NCBI GenBank assembly: GCA_016194705.1
Contig: JACQAZ010000017.1
Coordinates: 1 to 38,077, forward strand
Length of the DNA: 38,077 nucleotides
Source: Elusimicrobiota bacterium
GTDB taxonomy: Bacteria > Elusimicrobiota > Elusimicrobia > UBA1565 > UBA9628
Reading direction: 5' to 3'
Shown here: positions 7,825 to 14,885 of the stretch, one piece after another
Layout: every line of letters starts with the position of its first letter
Position numbering within the stretch: position 1 is the stretch's first letter
Program-made: the position numbers and the translations under genes
Notes under the pieces: generated by a model
The model's input: the letters and a program-made list of their open reading frames with translations, nothing else
The model's database searches: none
Told to the model about the DNA's origin: nothing

Positions 7825-8463
7825 ATGAAGAATCGAGTTCTCGGTCGCTTTCTGCTCGCCGTCCTGCCGGCCGCGGCCCTCGCCGCCGCGGCCGCGGGTC
7901 CTGATTACAGGGAGGTCACCCTGTATTGGCTCAGCGGCAGCCAGTACTCGGTCACGAACCCGGTCTTCTGCGACGGACTCTTGAGCGCCGGGCGCGGCAA
8001 GGGCATGCAGCCGCACCCGCTGCCCAAGGAGGCCAACAAGTGGGTCGAGTACCCGGCCGACGACGACGCCTCCGGAAAGGAGGTCCACGTCAGGGAGGGC
8101 CAGGAGGTCAAGCTCTGGCTGCGAAACTCCTCGTCGGGCGAGAGGGTGAGCTTTACTTTGCAGGATGAAAACGGCCGGCCCATCGCCGCGACGGAGCTGG
8201 CGGGGATGGAGGGCTGCGGCGCCGCGTGGCAGAAAGTGAAGTACTCGGAATCCGGGAGCCTCTCCTCGTTCAACTCCGATTTCGCGTGCTCGGGCGCCGA
8301 GAAGCTCGACGCCAACAAGGATTGGAAGGATCACATCTGCGTAAAGGTCCCGGTCTTGGACGGCGGGGCGGCGCGCCGCTGGAAAATGCTGGCGTCGCCG
8401 GCCGGCTACACCATGTCCAACGACACGGGCGTGACCGCGCTCGTCATCGACCCGGCGCGTTGA
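7825..8463 (+). CDS. Secreted protein of unknown function
   Basis: The 212-aa product has a clear signal peptide (MKNRVLGRFLLAVLPAAALA, cleavage near residue 25). The mature domain of about 185 residues is soluble and beta-rich, with four Cys: one in FCDGLL, one in MEGCGAAW, one in FACSGAEKL and one in DHICVKVP. They could form two disulfides. A GGGGAGG ribosome-binding site precedes the ATG. It follows the 42-aa membrane protein by 15 bases, so the three genes 7030-8463 look like one operon of envelope proteins. It converges on the response regulator gene with three bases between the stops. No family was recognised. Confidence 0.72.
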   Translation: MKNRVLGRFLLAVLPAAALAAAAAGPDYREVTLYWLSGSQYSVTNPVFCDGLLSAGRGKGMQPHPLPKEANKWVEYPADDDASGKEVHVREGQEVKLWLRNSSSGERVSFTLQDENGRPIAATELAGMEGCGAAWQKVKYSESGSLSSFNSDFACSGAEKLDANKDWKDHICVKVPVLDGGAARRWKMLASPAGYTMSNDTGVTALVIDPAR

Positions 8464-8466
8464 GGG

Positions 8467-9156
8467 CTACTCGAGGTAACGGAAGCCCTTGCCGGGCAGG
8501 GTCTGGATCTTGTCGGCGAGCTCCTGGGGGAGCTTCTTGCGCAGGTTGGTCAGGTGGGTGTCGACGACGTGGTCGACCGTGATGGTGTGCCAGAGCTGGG
8601 AGAGTATCTGCTTGCGGCTCATGACCTTGGGCCGCTTCTTGACGAGGAAATAGAGCAGGTCGAACTCCTTGCCTGTGAGGTTTGAGATTTGAACGTCGTT
8701 CCAGCGAACGATGTGGCTCTTGAGGTCGATCGCGCAAGGCCCGGCCTTGAGCTCGTCGCCGTCCTCGGCGGCGTAGTCGAGCCTCTTGAGCAGCGCCTCG
8801 GCCCAAAGCGCGAGCTCCTTCATGGGAACGGGCTTGACGAGGTACTGGTCGGCCCCGGCCGAGAAGCCGGTCTGCTTGCTCTCGAACTCGCCTTTGCTCG
8901 TCAGTATGATGACGGGCGTCGCCTTGCGCTCCTTGTGTCCCCTGATCCTCTCACAGAGCTCGATGCCGGTGCCGTCGGGAAGCTGGATGTCGAGGATGGC
9001 GAGGTCGGGGCACTCCGTGCTGAAGAGGTGCCAGCCCGAGGCGACCGAGTCGGTGGCGATGACCCGGTGGCCGGCGGCGGAGAGCGCCATCTCGACCGCG
9101 TGGCGGGCGGCGGCATCGTCTTCGACGACGAGGATCGTGCGGCCCATGGTTCCCAT
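8467..9156 (-). CDS. OmpR/PhoB-type response regulator
   Basis: An N-terminal receiver domain has the acidic pair in LVVEDD, the phosphoacceptor Asp in AILDIQLPDG, Thr in IILTSKGE and Lys in LVKPVP. The C-terminal winged helix (last ~90 residues) contains NLTGKEFDLLYFL, the recognition-helix region HVVDTHLTNLRKKL and the closing GKGFRYLE hairpin. It is therefore a DNA-binding transcription regulator phosphorylated by a partner kinase. No kinase gene is adjacent; the nearest is the hybrid kinase at 16239. Three in-frame ATGs exist, at 9165, 9156 and 9147. The first lies inside the -10 hexamer, so 9156 or 9147 (MGRTILVVEDD) is the more likely start. Confidence 0.92.
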   Translation of the reverse strand: MGTMGRTILVVEDDAAARHAVEMALSAAGHRVIATDSVASGWHLFSTECPDLAILDIQLPDGTGIELCERIRGHKERKATPVIILTSKGEFESKQTGFSAGADQYLVKPVPMKELALWAEALLKRLDYAAEDGDELKAGPCAIDLKSHIVRWNDVQISNLTGKEFDLLYFLVKKRPKVMSRKQILSQLWHTITVDHVVDTHLTNLRKKLPQELADKIQTLPGKGFRYLE

Positions 9157-9160
9157 GGCG

Positions 9161-9166
9161 ATCATA
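9161..9166 (-). promoter_or_regulatory. -10 element overlapping the first ATG of the response regulator
   Basis: On the minus strand TTTTTTGTATGAT holds the hexamer TATGAT (9166-9161). Transcription would start around 9156-9154, so the message would have no or a very short leader. No clear -35 is visible. Confidence 0.4.
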
Positions 9167-9201
9167 CAAAAAAGACCGCCTTCCTCGCGCGCCGGCCGCC
9201 G

Positions 9202-9507
9202 TCAGAAATCCGGCGGATAATAGACGATCCGAAAGATGAAGCCCGCCCCCGCCGGATTGCGCAAGACCTCGTCCTTCACAACTCTCGAGCCGCCGAGCCG
9301 CAGCTCCAGGAGCTTGAGCTTCAGCGCTTTGCGGGCCTCTGCCTTCGTCCTGTAGACCTGGCTCGTGAAAGTGCGGGGCTTCAAATAATAGGCGGCGGGG
9401 GCTCCGGCCTTTCCTCCGTCCCAACTGACGGCCTCAAGGGACTGGGCGCCGGCCGGCGCGGCCAGGGCGGGAGCCAAGAGAAGAACGGCGAGGTGGATCG
9501 TTTTCAT
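9202..9507 (-). CDS. Small secreted protein, unknown function
   Basis: The 101-aa product starts MKTIHLAVLLLAPALA with a signal peptide cleaved near AGAQSL (residue 22). The mature part of about 80 residues is basic and has no Cys. It contains KPRTFTSQVYRTKAEARK and ends in IVYYPPDF. A GGGG ribosome-binding site lies about seven bases before the ATG. It follows the 223-aa secreted protein on the same strand by 18 bases, so the two are probably one operon. It was not recognised as any family. Confidence 0.65.
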   Translation of the reverse strand: MKTIHLAVLLLAPALAAPAGAQSLEAVSWDGGKAGAPAAYYLKPRTFTSQVYRTKAEARKALKLKLLELRLGGSRVVKDEVLRNPAGAGFIFRIVYYPPDF

Positions 9508-9525
9508 TGTTTTCCCCTTTCTTGG

Positions 9526-10197
9526 CTAGATGCGCTTGAGCGTGCAGGACACGACGACCGTCCCGGGATCGGGATGTCGGTAGTCGTGTTTGCGCAGTTT
9601 GCGCAGCTCGTAGACCAAAGTGGACCTGTCGCTGTCCGGGAAGCGCAGCATCCAGAGCAGTTGAAAGTTCCCGCTTTGTTCGTGGAAAAATCTCAGGGAG
9701 TCCGGGGTGGTCAAAGAAGCCTGAGTGTCTTTGAATTCGACCTCTTTCTCGCATAAGCCGAACACGAACTCGCTGCATTTTGCGCCGCGGCTCCCATATG
9801 TTCTTACGGGTCCGTTGATCTCGCGAATATCCGTCATCGTGCCGTTGAACCACCATGGCAAGCTGAATGAGGAAGGGATCGTCTCCAGATGAACGCTGTC
9901 GGCGGCTGGAACAGTGACGATGAGCCCCTTCGGTTGTTGGCCCTCATAGGGGTCCGTCCTCATGATCGGGCAGGACTCCAGTTGATATATTCCGCCGAAG
10001 GCCTGAACGGGCAAAGCGCTTTTCTCCGCCACAACCGTCCCGTGGATCTTAGGAGCCTTCGCGGCGGACGCGGAGGCGTCGACCGCTGCGTTGCCGGCCT
10101 CGCTCTGGAGCTGCGTCAGCGCTCTCTGCGCCCTTGCCGAGGCGACGATCAAAGTCATGATCATTCCCAGCACGATAATCGTCGTCTTCTTCTTCAT
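9526..10197 (-). CDS. Secreted protein, unknown function
   Basis: The 223-aa product has a signal peptide (MKKKTTIIVLGMIMTLIVAS, cleavage near ARAQ, residue 24). After a short Ala/Ser-rich stretch there is a globular domain of about 170 residues with Cys in ESCPIMR, AKCSEFVFGLCEKE and VSCTLKRI near the end. This could give two disulfides. A GGGGGA site precedes the ATG. Base composition is less GC-rich than the neighbours. In the leader a 7-bp hairpin (10208-10226) sits just upstream of the ribosome-binding site. It is the first gene of a two-gene minus-strand unit. Family unknown. Confidence 0.7.
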   Translation of the reverse strand: MKKKTTIIVLGMIMTLIVASARAQRALTQLQSEAGNAAVDASASAAKAPKIHGTVVAEKSALPVQAFGGIYQLESCPIMRTDPYEGQQPKGLIVTVPAADSVHLETIPSSFSLPWWFNGTMTDIREINGPVRTYGSRGAKCSEFVFGLCEKEVEFKDTQASLTTPDSLRFFHEQSGNFQLLWMLRFPDSDRSTLVYELRKLRKHDYRHPDPGTVVVSCTLKRI

Positions 10198-10207
10198 CTG
10201 GTCCCCC

Positions 10208-10226
10208 AGGCCGCGGTTTGCGGCCT
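10208..10226 (-). promoter_or_regulatory. Hairpin in the leader of the secreted-protein operon
   Basis: AGGCCGC, a 5-base loop and GCGGCCT form a perfect 7-bp GC-rich stem. It lies in the 5' leader of the gene starting at 10197, a few bases upstream of its GGGGGA ribosome-binding site, with a possible weak -10 (TATGCT, 10238-10233) upstream. There is no T-run, so it is not a classical terminator. It could modulate translation or mRNA stability. Confidence 0.35.
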
Positions 10227-10239
10227 CGCGAGAGCATAG

Positions 10240-10446
10240 CCCTCCCCGCGGGAAAGCGGCTGAGCCGGTGGCCCTAGGACTGCGTCGGCATCGCTCCTAC
10301 GCGGAATCGGGAGCAACGCTCCAGCTTGTTGCGATCCTCGTCCGTGTTCTCAAGGCATCATCAAGCGCTCCCAGCCCATAAGGGGAAAGTCTTCTGCCGT
10401 TGAGATTTTGCCGTTGAAGGCATCTTTCCTTCTTTCCCGACGCATA
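10240..10446. other. Non-coding stretch between divergent genes
   Basis: No convincing gene is seen here on either strand. It holds the presumed promoter region of the minus-strand secreted genes at its left and the first copy of the promoter-like repeat at its right. Around 10308-10331 there are short inverted words (GGAGcaacGCTCC and GCAAC...GTTGC) that could be a regulator-binding site; this is only a suggestion. Confidence 0.4.
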
Positions 10447-10461
10447 AGGCTCTACCATTGC
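10413..10461 (+). repeat. Copy 1 of a 49-bp promoter-like direct repeat
   Basis: Aligns without gaps to 10958-11006 with 34 of 49 identical bases by my count. The 3' end, GGCnCTACCATTGC, is the best-conserved part and matches the sigma-54 -24/-12 pattern. The copies are 545 bp apart and flank the broken transposase. Confidence 0.5.
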
Positions 10462-10462
10462 T
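10447..10462 (+). promoter_or_regulatory. Sigma-54-like -24/-12 element, copy 1
   Basis: AGGCTCTACCATTGCT fits the consensus TGGCACG-N4-TTGCW, with GG and GC exactly 12 bases apart. It would start transcription near 10473, just after the presumed start codon of the transposase remnant, so it may be a relic. Confidence 0.35.
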
Positions 10463-10468
10463 GATGCA

Positions 10469-10873
10469 ATGAAAACTCGGGTCAAAGCGCGGGCGGGCCG
10501 CAAGAGGAATGGCGGATTGGGCGACGGCGTGCTTCACTTCGTGAGGACTGTCTACCGCCGGGCGCTCAAGACCTTGCCGCTTTACGCCAGCAGGTATTCC
10601 AAGAAGAAATTCTCCCAGCCGCAGATGGCGGCTTGCCTCCTTTTGAAAGATTACTTGCAGCTCGACTTGCGGAGTCTGGAGGCGCTCCTGTCCTCCGAGC
10701 CGGCCCTGAGGGAGACCCTCGAGCTCACCGAGCCTCCCGACCATTCCACCTTGTGCCGGCACGCGAGCCGGCGAGTCGACGACTTCATCCTGCAGCCGGT
10801 GGGAACGGGGACGGTATCCTTCATCGTCGGTCCGAATCCTGGAGGCTCGGATGAACTCCTTCCCCAGACCTAG
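10469..10873 (+). pseudogene. Truncated transposase (IS4/IS5/IS1182-like N-terminal domain)
   Basis: Residues about 45-110 of this frame match the N-terminal DUF772-like domain of IS5/IS1182-type transposases: YSKKKFSQPQ, LLLKDYLQLDLRSLEALL and LTEPPDHSTLCRHASRR. The part that should follow, the DDE catalytic RNase H-like domain, is missing. After about residue 105 the frame runs into unrelated sequence and stops at 134 residues. It cannot be an active transposase. I saw no intact terminal inverted repeats. The fragment lies between two copies of a promoter-like repeat, so the element probably inserted or recombined in the upstream region of the operon that starts at 11053. Confidence 0.65.
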
Positions 10874-10957
10874 TCCGGGCGTGGGCCGCTCGCTTCAAGA
10901 CGCATTCAAGGGCTTAGGGCCATCGACGAAAAAGCGTGTCGGGCGCGAAGGTTCTTT

Positions 10958-11006
10958 GCTGAGGACCTCTTTCATTTTCTTTCGGCAGTTATGGCGCTAC
11001 CATTGC
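10958..11006 (+). repeat. Copy 2 of the 49-bp promoter-like direct repeat
   Basis: This copy is immediately upstream of the 11053 operon and carries the better sigma-54-like element at its 3' end. It is related to 10413-10461 without gaps, at about 69% identity counted by eye. Confidence 0.5.
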
Positions 11007-11007
11007 C
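10992..11007 (+). promoter_or_regulatory. Sigma-54-like -24/-12 promoter of the 11053 operon
   Basis: TGGCGCTACCATTGCC matches TGGCnCn-N4-TTGCn with correct GG/GC spacing. Transcription would start near 11018, giving a leader of about 35 bases that contains the GGAG ribosome-binding site of the gene at 11053. Sigma-54 promoters need an activator ATPase, which would be encoded elsewhere. The match is by eye to a known consensus. Confidence 0.5.
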
Positions 11008-11052
11008 AATGGAGCAAGTTCGACGAAGTGGGCCGGAACATGGAGATGATTT

Positions 11053-12723
11053 ATGGCCGAAGTCGCTGAGATTCCCGATCTGAGACGCGCCAAGGATCGC
11101 GAGCGCAAGAAGGGCGGCGTCTCGTGGGTGGGAGACCTCGCGGGGAAGGGGGGCTTCTCGGGCGTCGCCGGAGGGGCGGTGGCCGAGGCCGTCGTCGGCG
11201 CCGGTTCCGGAGGCTCAGGCTTCCTCTCCTTTATCGAATCCATCTTCGGCGAAGCCATGGCCGCGCTGCTTCCCAAGGCTCTCGTGGCCACGATGGCCGG
11301 CTGCCTCGTCTACGGCGCCTATTCCGCGGGCCTGGCATTTAAGTCCGCTGGACGCGCGCTCGAAGCCGCCGCGGCCAAGCGCGCGGTCTTCGCGCAGAGC
11401 CGGGAGGCGCGGACGGCCTATGAAGGAACGGAGCGTCTTCCGAAGGCGGACGATTTCCACAGCTCGCTCGACCTGATCTCGGGAAGCCTCGACGGCAAGA
11501 CGCAGGCCGAGCGCGACGCCGAGGCCGCGGCCGCCAAAGCGACCGCCGACAAGGTCGCGGCGGACCAAGCGAAGGCGGCCGCCGACGCGGCCAAGGCGGC
11601 CCAGGCGAAGGCGGTTCCCGCCGTTCCGGTCGATCCCGCGGCGCTGATCGCCACCGCGACGACCGCCGCGACCGGCGTCTCGCCCGCGGCCCCGGCGGCT
11701 TCCCGCGGGTTCGGGGCTTTCTCCAGCCAGCTCGGCGGCGCCGCCGGAGCCAGCGGCCTTCACGATTTCGGCTTCGGACACATCATGCCCGGAGCGGGGC
11801 GGCTTGGCGGCAGCACAGCCATGACCTCCGCGCGCGTCGCGATCGCCCGCACGACCTCCGTTCTGGGCCGTGTTCACGACCCGGGGCTGGGCAAGGCGCG
11901 CCGGCAGTTGGGCGCGGCCAACCAATTCGCCAGCGCGGCCCTGTCAACTAACAACGGTCAGACATCGGCGACAAACGCGTCGCAAGTGTTCGATACTCCC
12001 CGCGGAGTCAGCGGCTCGATCACCGGCCAAGGCGCGACCACCGGCGGGCCGGGAACCCCCAGCGCCACAACCGCTCCCAACAGCGCCGGAGGCAGCGGCG
12101 GCAGCGGCGGGGGCGGTGGCCAGTCGAATCCGTCGCTGAGCCAGGCTGGCCAAGCCGGCGACGACTGCGGCGCCCTCTTCCCGGACGGCGGCTACATCCG
12201 CGGGGGCGGCGGCGGCTGCGTCTGCCCTCCGGGCATGGATGGCGACGGCCATAAGTGTTCTTCGGTCCATCATGCGAACGTCACACCCGAGCAGAACCTC
12301 ATCATGATGGCGTTGATGCTGTTGGCGTTGGCCAGCGTCTTCATCATTCTTGCGAAGATGTGGGCAAAAAGGGCCAAGCAGGATTTGTTGGCGAGCCTAA
12401 AACCCTCGCCGGACAGCTTTGCACTCTTCACAAAGGCCATGGGCGAGTATGCTACCGCCAGGATGTTCGCCATGATCGCAGCGGCGCTGGCGGGGATCGT
12501 CACATTGCTCGGCATCATGATGATCGCGATGGGCGGACGCTCGCTTGTCAACGGTCTGCTGTATACGGCCATGGGAGGGATAACGCTTTTCCTTGCCATT
12601 AAGGCCATGATGGACGACAACATGACCGACGCCAAGCTGCAGGAAATAGCCCAAAAGGCGGGCCAAGATCCGCAAGCGGCCAGCGCTTTGTTGGAGCAGT
12701 ACAACCAGGGTCTTCATAGGTAG
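11053..12723 (+). CDS. Long low-complexity membrane protein with four-Cys module (paralogue A)
   Basis: The 556-aa product has five zones. First, a charged N-terminal tag, VAEIPDLRRAKDRERKKGGV. Second, a hydrophobic segment at about 74-97. Third, a long Ala/Gly/Ser/Lys-rich region (about 100-370) with a helical Ala-Lys-Asp stretch at 150-195. Fourth, a small module with four Cys spaced C-x16-C-x1-C-x10-C near 375-410 (GGGCVCPPGMDGDGHKC). Fifth, three membrane segments at about 416-437, 470-492 and 496-518 before a polar tail. The gene at 13011 encodes the same order, including the tag. There is no N-terminal signal peptide. Family unknown; the Cys module is EGF-like in spacing only. It is first in a five-gene operon behind a sigma-54-like promoter. 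GGAG lies seven bases before the ATG. Confidence 0.75.
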   Translation: MAEVAEIPDLRRAKDRERKKGGVSWVGDLAGKGGFSGVAGGAVAEAVVGAGSGGSGFLSFIESIFGEAMAALLPKALVATMAGCLVYGAYSAGLAFKSAGRALEAAAAKRAVFAQSREARTAYEGTERLPKADDFHSSLDLISGSLDGKTQAERDAEAAAAKATADKVAADQAKAAADAAKAAQAKAVPAVPVDPAALIATATTAATGVSPAAPAASRGFGAFSSQLGGAAGASGLHDFGFGHIMPGAGRLGGSTAMTSARVAIARTTSVLGRVHDPGLGKARRQLGAANQFASAALSTNNGQTSATNASQVFDTPRGVSGSITGQGATTGGPGTPSATTAPNSAGGSGGSGGGGGQSNPSLSQAGQAGDDCGALFPDGGYIRGGGGGCVCPPGMDGDGHKCSSVHHANVTPEQNLIMMALMLLALASVFIILAKMWAKRAKQDLLASLKPSPDSFALFTKAMGEYATARMFAMIAAALAGIVTLLGIMMIAMGGRSLVNGLLYTAMGGITLFLAIKAMMDDNMTDAKLQEIAQKAGQDPQAASALLEQYNQGLHR

Positions 12724-12753
12724 CGAATTCTGCGCATCAATGGGGAGGCTGAA

Positions 12754-13014
12754 ATGAACTCGTCGACAGAGCACTTGACGGGCGATCAGAAGGACCCCGC
12801 GCTGGCCGTCGAGCGGCGCGAGGCGCGCGTTACGATCGAGGCCGTCGTGCGCTCGCTGCCCTTGCTGCAGCGTGAACTCATCGAGCGCATTTTCTACGAG
12901 AAGCTGACCCTGGAGCAGGCGGCGCGCGAATTCGGCCTTTCGCCTCGCGCCGTCTTGAGCAGCCTGCTGCGGGTTCAGGCCGTGCTGTTCTGGGCGCTGA
13001 GGGATTGGGCATGA
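12754..13014 (+). CDS. Sigma-70 region-4-only helix-turn-helix protein
   Basis: The 86-aa protein has a polar N-terminal half and a C-terminal domain that reads as sigma-70 region 4. LPLLQRELIERIFYEKLTLE leads into the helix-turn-helix QAAREFGLSPRAVLSSLLRV. Regions 2 and 3, needed to bind -10 DNA and core polymerase as a full sigma factor, are absent. It may be a small DNA-binding regulator or a partner or anti-sigma-like protein; the function is open. GGGGAGG lies five bases before the ATG, and its stop overlaps the next start as ATGA. The position between the two long paralogues strongly suggests it belongs to the same system, perhaps as its regulator. Confidence 0.78.
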   Translation: MNSSTEHLTGDQKDPALAVERREARVTIEAVVRSLPLLQRELIERIFYEKLTLEQAAREFGLSPRAVLSSLLRVQAVLFWALRDWA

Positions 13015-14702
13015 ACGCAAGCCCGGCGGTCGCGGAGATCCCCGATCTTAAGGAAAAGAAGAAAGAGCGCCGCAAGGGCGGCGTCATCTGGGGGAGCGGC
13101 GCCGACGGCGCGGCCTTGTTCGAGGGCGCCCGGGGAGCGCAGGGCGTCGCGGGTTTGACGGGCGATCTGGTCGGTCCCGGAGCGCGCATGGGAGGAGGCT
13201 TCTTCGCGCGCTTGTTCCCCGGCCTCGTGTCACTGATCGCTCGCCTTGCGGCCACCTCGGAGGGCCGCATGGCGATGGCCGTCGTGGCGCTGGCGATTAT
13301 CGGAGGGCTCGCGATGCTGGCAAAATCGCTCATGAGCTCCGCAGCGGCGCCGGTCGCGGCGGCGACCTCCTCCCCCGAACTTCCGCCCATCCCTTCCTCT
13401 ATAAGGGTCCGCGCCCCGGAGGATCAGGGCCTCGGCTACGCCGCCAAGGCCAGCAACGGGATGATCCAATTCGCGAGGCCGCAAAACTCGCCCGAGGTCC
13501 TGAAGGCCGCCGAGTCCGGCAAGGCGGGCGAAGCGGGCCAGACTCCGGATGCCGGAGCGACCGCGCTGAGCCAGCCCACGGAGTCAGGGCCGCTGACGCC
13601 CAATTCCACCGATTTCGCCGGTCAATCCCAGCACATCGACGGTTCCCGCATCAGCGCGAATCTGGGGGGGGTTCTGCAAGGCACGCAGTCCGCGATGTTC
13701 AGGAGCGGTTTTGATTTCGGCAAAGGCATTCAGGGCAAACTCAGCGCTTTCCCGCAAGGAGTGCGCAACGGCGTCGCCGGCGCTCTCGCTAGATCGGTCA
13801 TCCGCGGCACCACGCGCATGAACCTTGGACGCCGCGGCTTGGTCAGCAGCGGGGCCTTCGGCCAGGCGACCTTCGCGGCCCTGCAGAATGCGGGCGTGCG
13901 CTACGGGGGCTCGACCGCGACCGAGACCAACGCTGCGATCGCCCTGCAGCAGTTCTCGGGCGCGCATGCCACCGGCGGAGTCCTGACCTCGCCGACCGAC
14001 CTTCCCGGGGGCATGGGAGGCGGGGCCAACGGCAGCGCCGGCAGCGGGGTCGTCACGCCTCCGGGAAGCGGCTATTCGTGCACGAACGCCCAGACCGAGG
14101 CCGGCGGCATCGAGGTCAACGGACAGTGCGTGGTTTGCGCGCAGGGCGCGTTCCCCGATCCGTCGGGCAACTGCGTGGCGACGGGCCAGCAGGAGGGTGC
14201 GCCGTTCAAAGCCATGCTTGACCAGGGCAAGGCCTTGGTCGACAAGGCCACTATGCTCATTTTGCTCGCCTCGATCCTTGTCATGCTGGGCTGGACCCTT
14301 TTCGGGATCGGCGCCAGCGACCCTTACCATCTCGGGTATCTGATGCCGATCGGGCTTGGCCTCGTCGCCCTCGGCATCATGATCGCGATGATGGCCTACA
14401 TGATCGGCGGCCAGGTCCAGGCGCTGGGCGACAGGATCGCAGCCATGGGCGGCCTGGCCTCGACCTACGGCGACAAGGTCAACGGCCTTGGCGGAGACAT
14501 CAAGATCGGGGCGATCCTCGCGATGACCACCGGCGTCGGCGGCCTCTTCATGTACTTCAAGATCAAGAGCAAGTCGGAAACCCTCTACGAAGAGGTCAAG
14601 AAGGAGATCGACGCCATCGAGAAGTCCCATTCCATGAATCCGGGAACGGGCGGCGGGACGAGCGGAACGAACACGGACCCGAACGACATTCGCATTCAGT
14701 AG
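13011..14702 (+). CDS. Long low-complexity membrane protein with four-Cys module (paralogue B)
   Basis: The 563-aa product shares the plan of the 11053 protein. It has an N-terminal tag VAEIPDLKEKKKERRKGGV, one membrane segment (about 87-108) and a Gly/Ala/Ser-rich middle with GRRGLVSSGAFGQATFAAL. Then comes a four-Cys module spaced C-x15-C-x2-C-x11-C (VNGQCVVCAQGAFPDPSGNC), and three membrane segments (about 413-434, 440-466 and 499-519), ending in a charged helix and a Gly/Thr/Asn tail. ATG 13011 is chosen because it overlaps the previous stop (ATGA) and has GAGGG seven bases upstream; TTG 13005 is possible but less good. Function unknown. The paralogues may form a hetero-oligomer in the envelope. 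Confidence 0.75.
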   Translation: MNASPAVAEIPDLKEKKKERRKGGVIWGSGADGAALFEGARGAQGVAGLTGDLVGPGARMGGGFFARLFPGLVSLIARLAATSEGRMAMAVVALAIIGGLAMLAKSLMSSAAAPVAAATSSPELPPIPSSIRVRAPEDQGLGYAAKASNGMIQFARPQNSPEVLKAAESGKAGEAGQTPDAGATALSQPTESGPLTPNSTDFAGQSQHIDGSRISANLGGVLQGTQSAMFRSGFDFGKGIQGKLSAFPQGVRNGVAGALARSVIRGTTRMNLGRRGLVSSGAFGQATFAALQNAGVRYGGSTATETNAAIALQQFSGAHATGGVLTSPTDLPGGMGGGANGSAGSGVVTPPGSGYSCTNAQTEAGGIEVNGQCVVCAQGAFPDPSGNCVATGQQEGAPFKAMLDQGKALVDKATMLILLASILVMLGWTLFGIGASDPYHLGYLMPIGLGLVALGIMIAMMAYMIGGQVQALGDRIAAMGGLASTYGDKVNGLGGDIKIGAILAMTTGVGGLFMYFKIKSKSETLYEEVKKEIDAIEKSHSMNPGTGGGTSGTNTDPNDIRIQ

Positions 14703-14714
14703 CCAGGGACACGG

Positions 14715-14885
14715 ATGCAAAGGATGAGCGACGACGAAGCTAACGAGGCCCGGACCAAGGCGATGGCCTTGGTCCAGGATATGAGAAAGATCATTTCGCG
14801 ATCCGAGGGCAGACTTCCGAGCATACGCGATGTCGTCGCGACGGGGCTCGGGTCGATCAAAGCGATTCACGGAGGGCTGTCATGA
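14715..14885 (+). CDS. 56-aa helical protein, translationally coupled
   Basis: A short gene missed by a 60-residue cutoff. It starts at ATG 14715 (AGGGA five bases upstream) or ATG 14724, and ends in TGA overlapping the next ATG (ATGA). The product begins MQRMSDDEANEARTKAMALV and ends ATGLGSIKAIHGGLS. It is polar, with an amphipathic helix over about residues 5-35, and has no membrane segment or signal peptide. It fills the space between paralogue B and the secreted Cys-tailed protein exactly, which argues that it is real. Function unknown; it is the only small cytoplasmic protein of the operon besides the sigma-4-like one. Confidence 0.65.
   Translation: MQRMSDDEANEARTKAMALVQDMRKIISRSEGRLPSIRDVVATGLGSIKAIHGGLS

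Noticed and set aside
10851..11069. 72-aa open frame after the transposase remnant
   Set aside because: It crosses the sigma-54-like promoter and the start of the 11053 gene, has no motif and no ribosome-binding site.
11009..11083. 24-codon leader-peptide-like frame overlapping the start of the 11053 gene
   Set aside because: Its ATG lies upstream of the predicted sigma-54 transcript start, and the peptide has no regulatory codon run.
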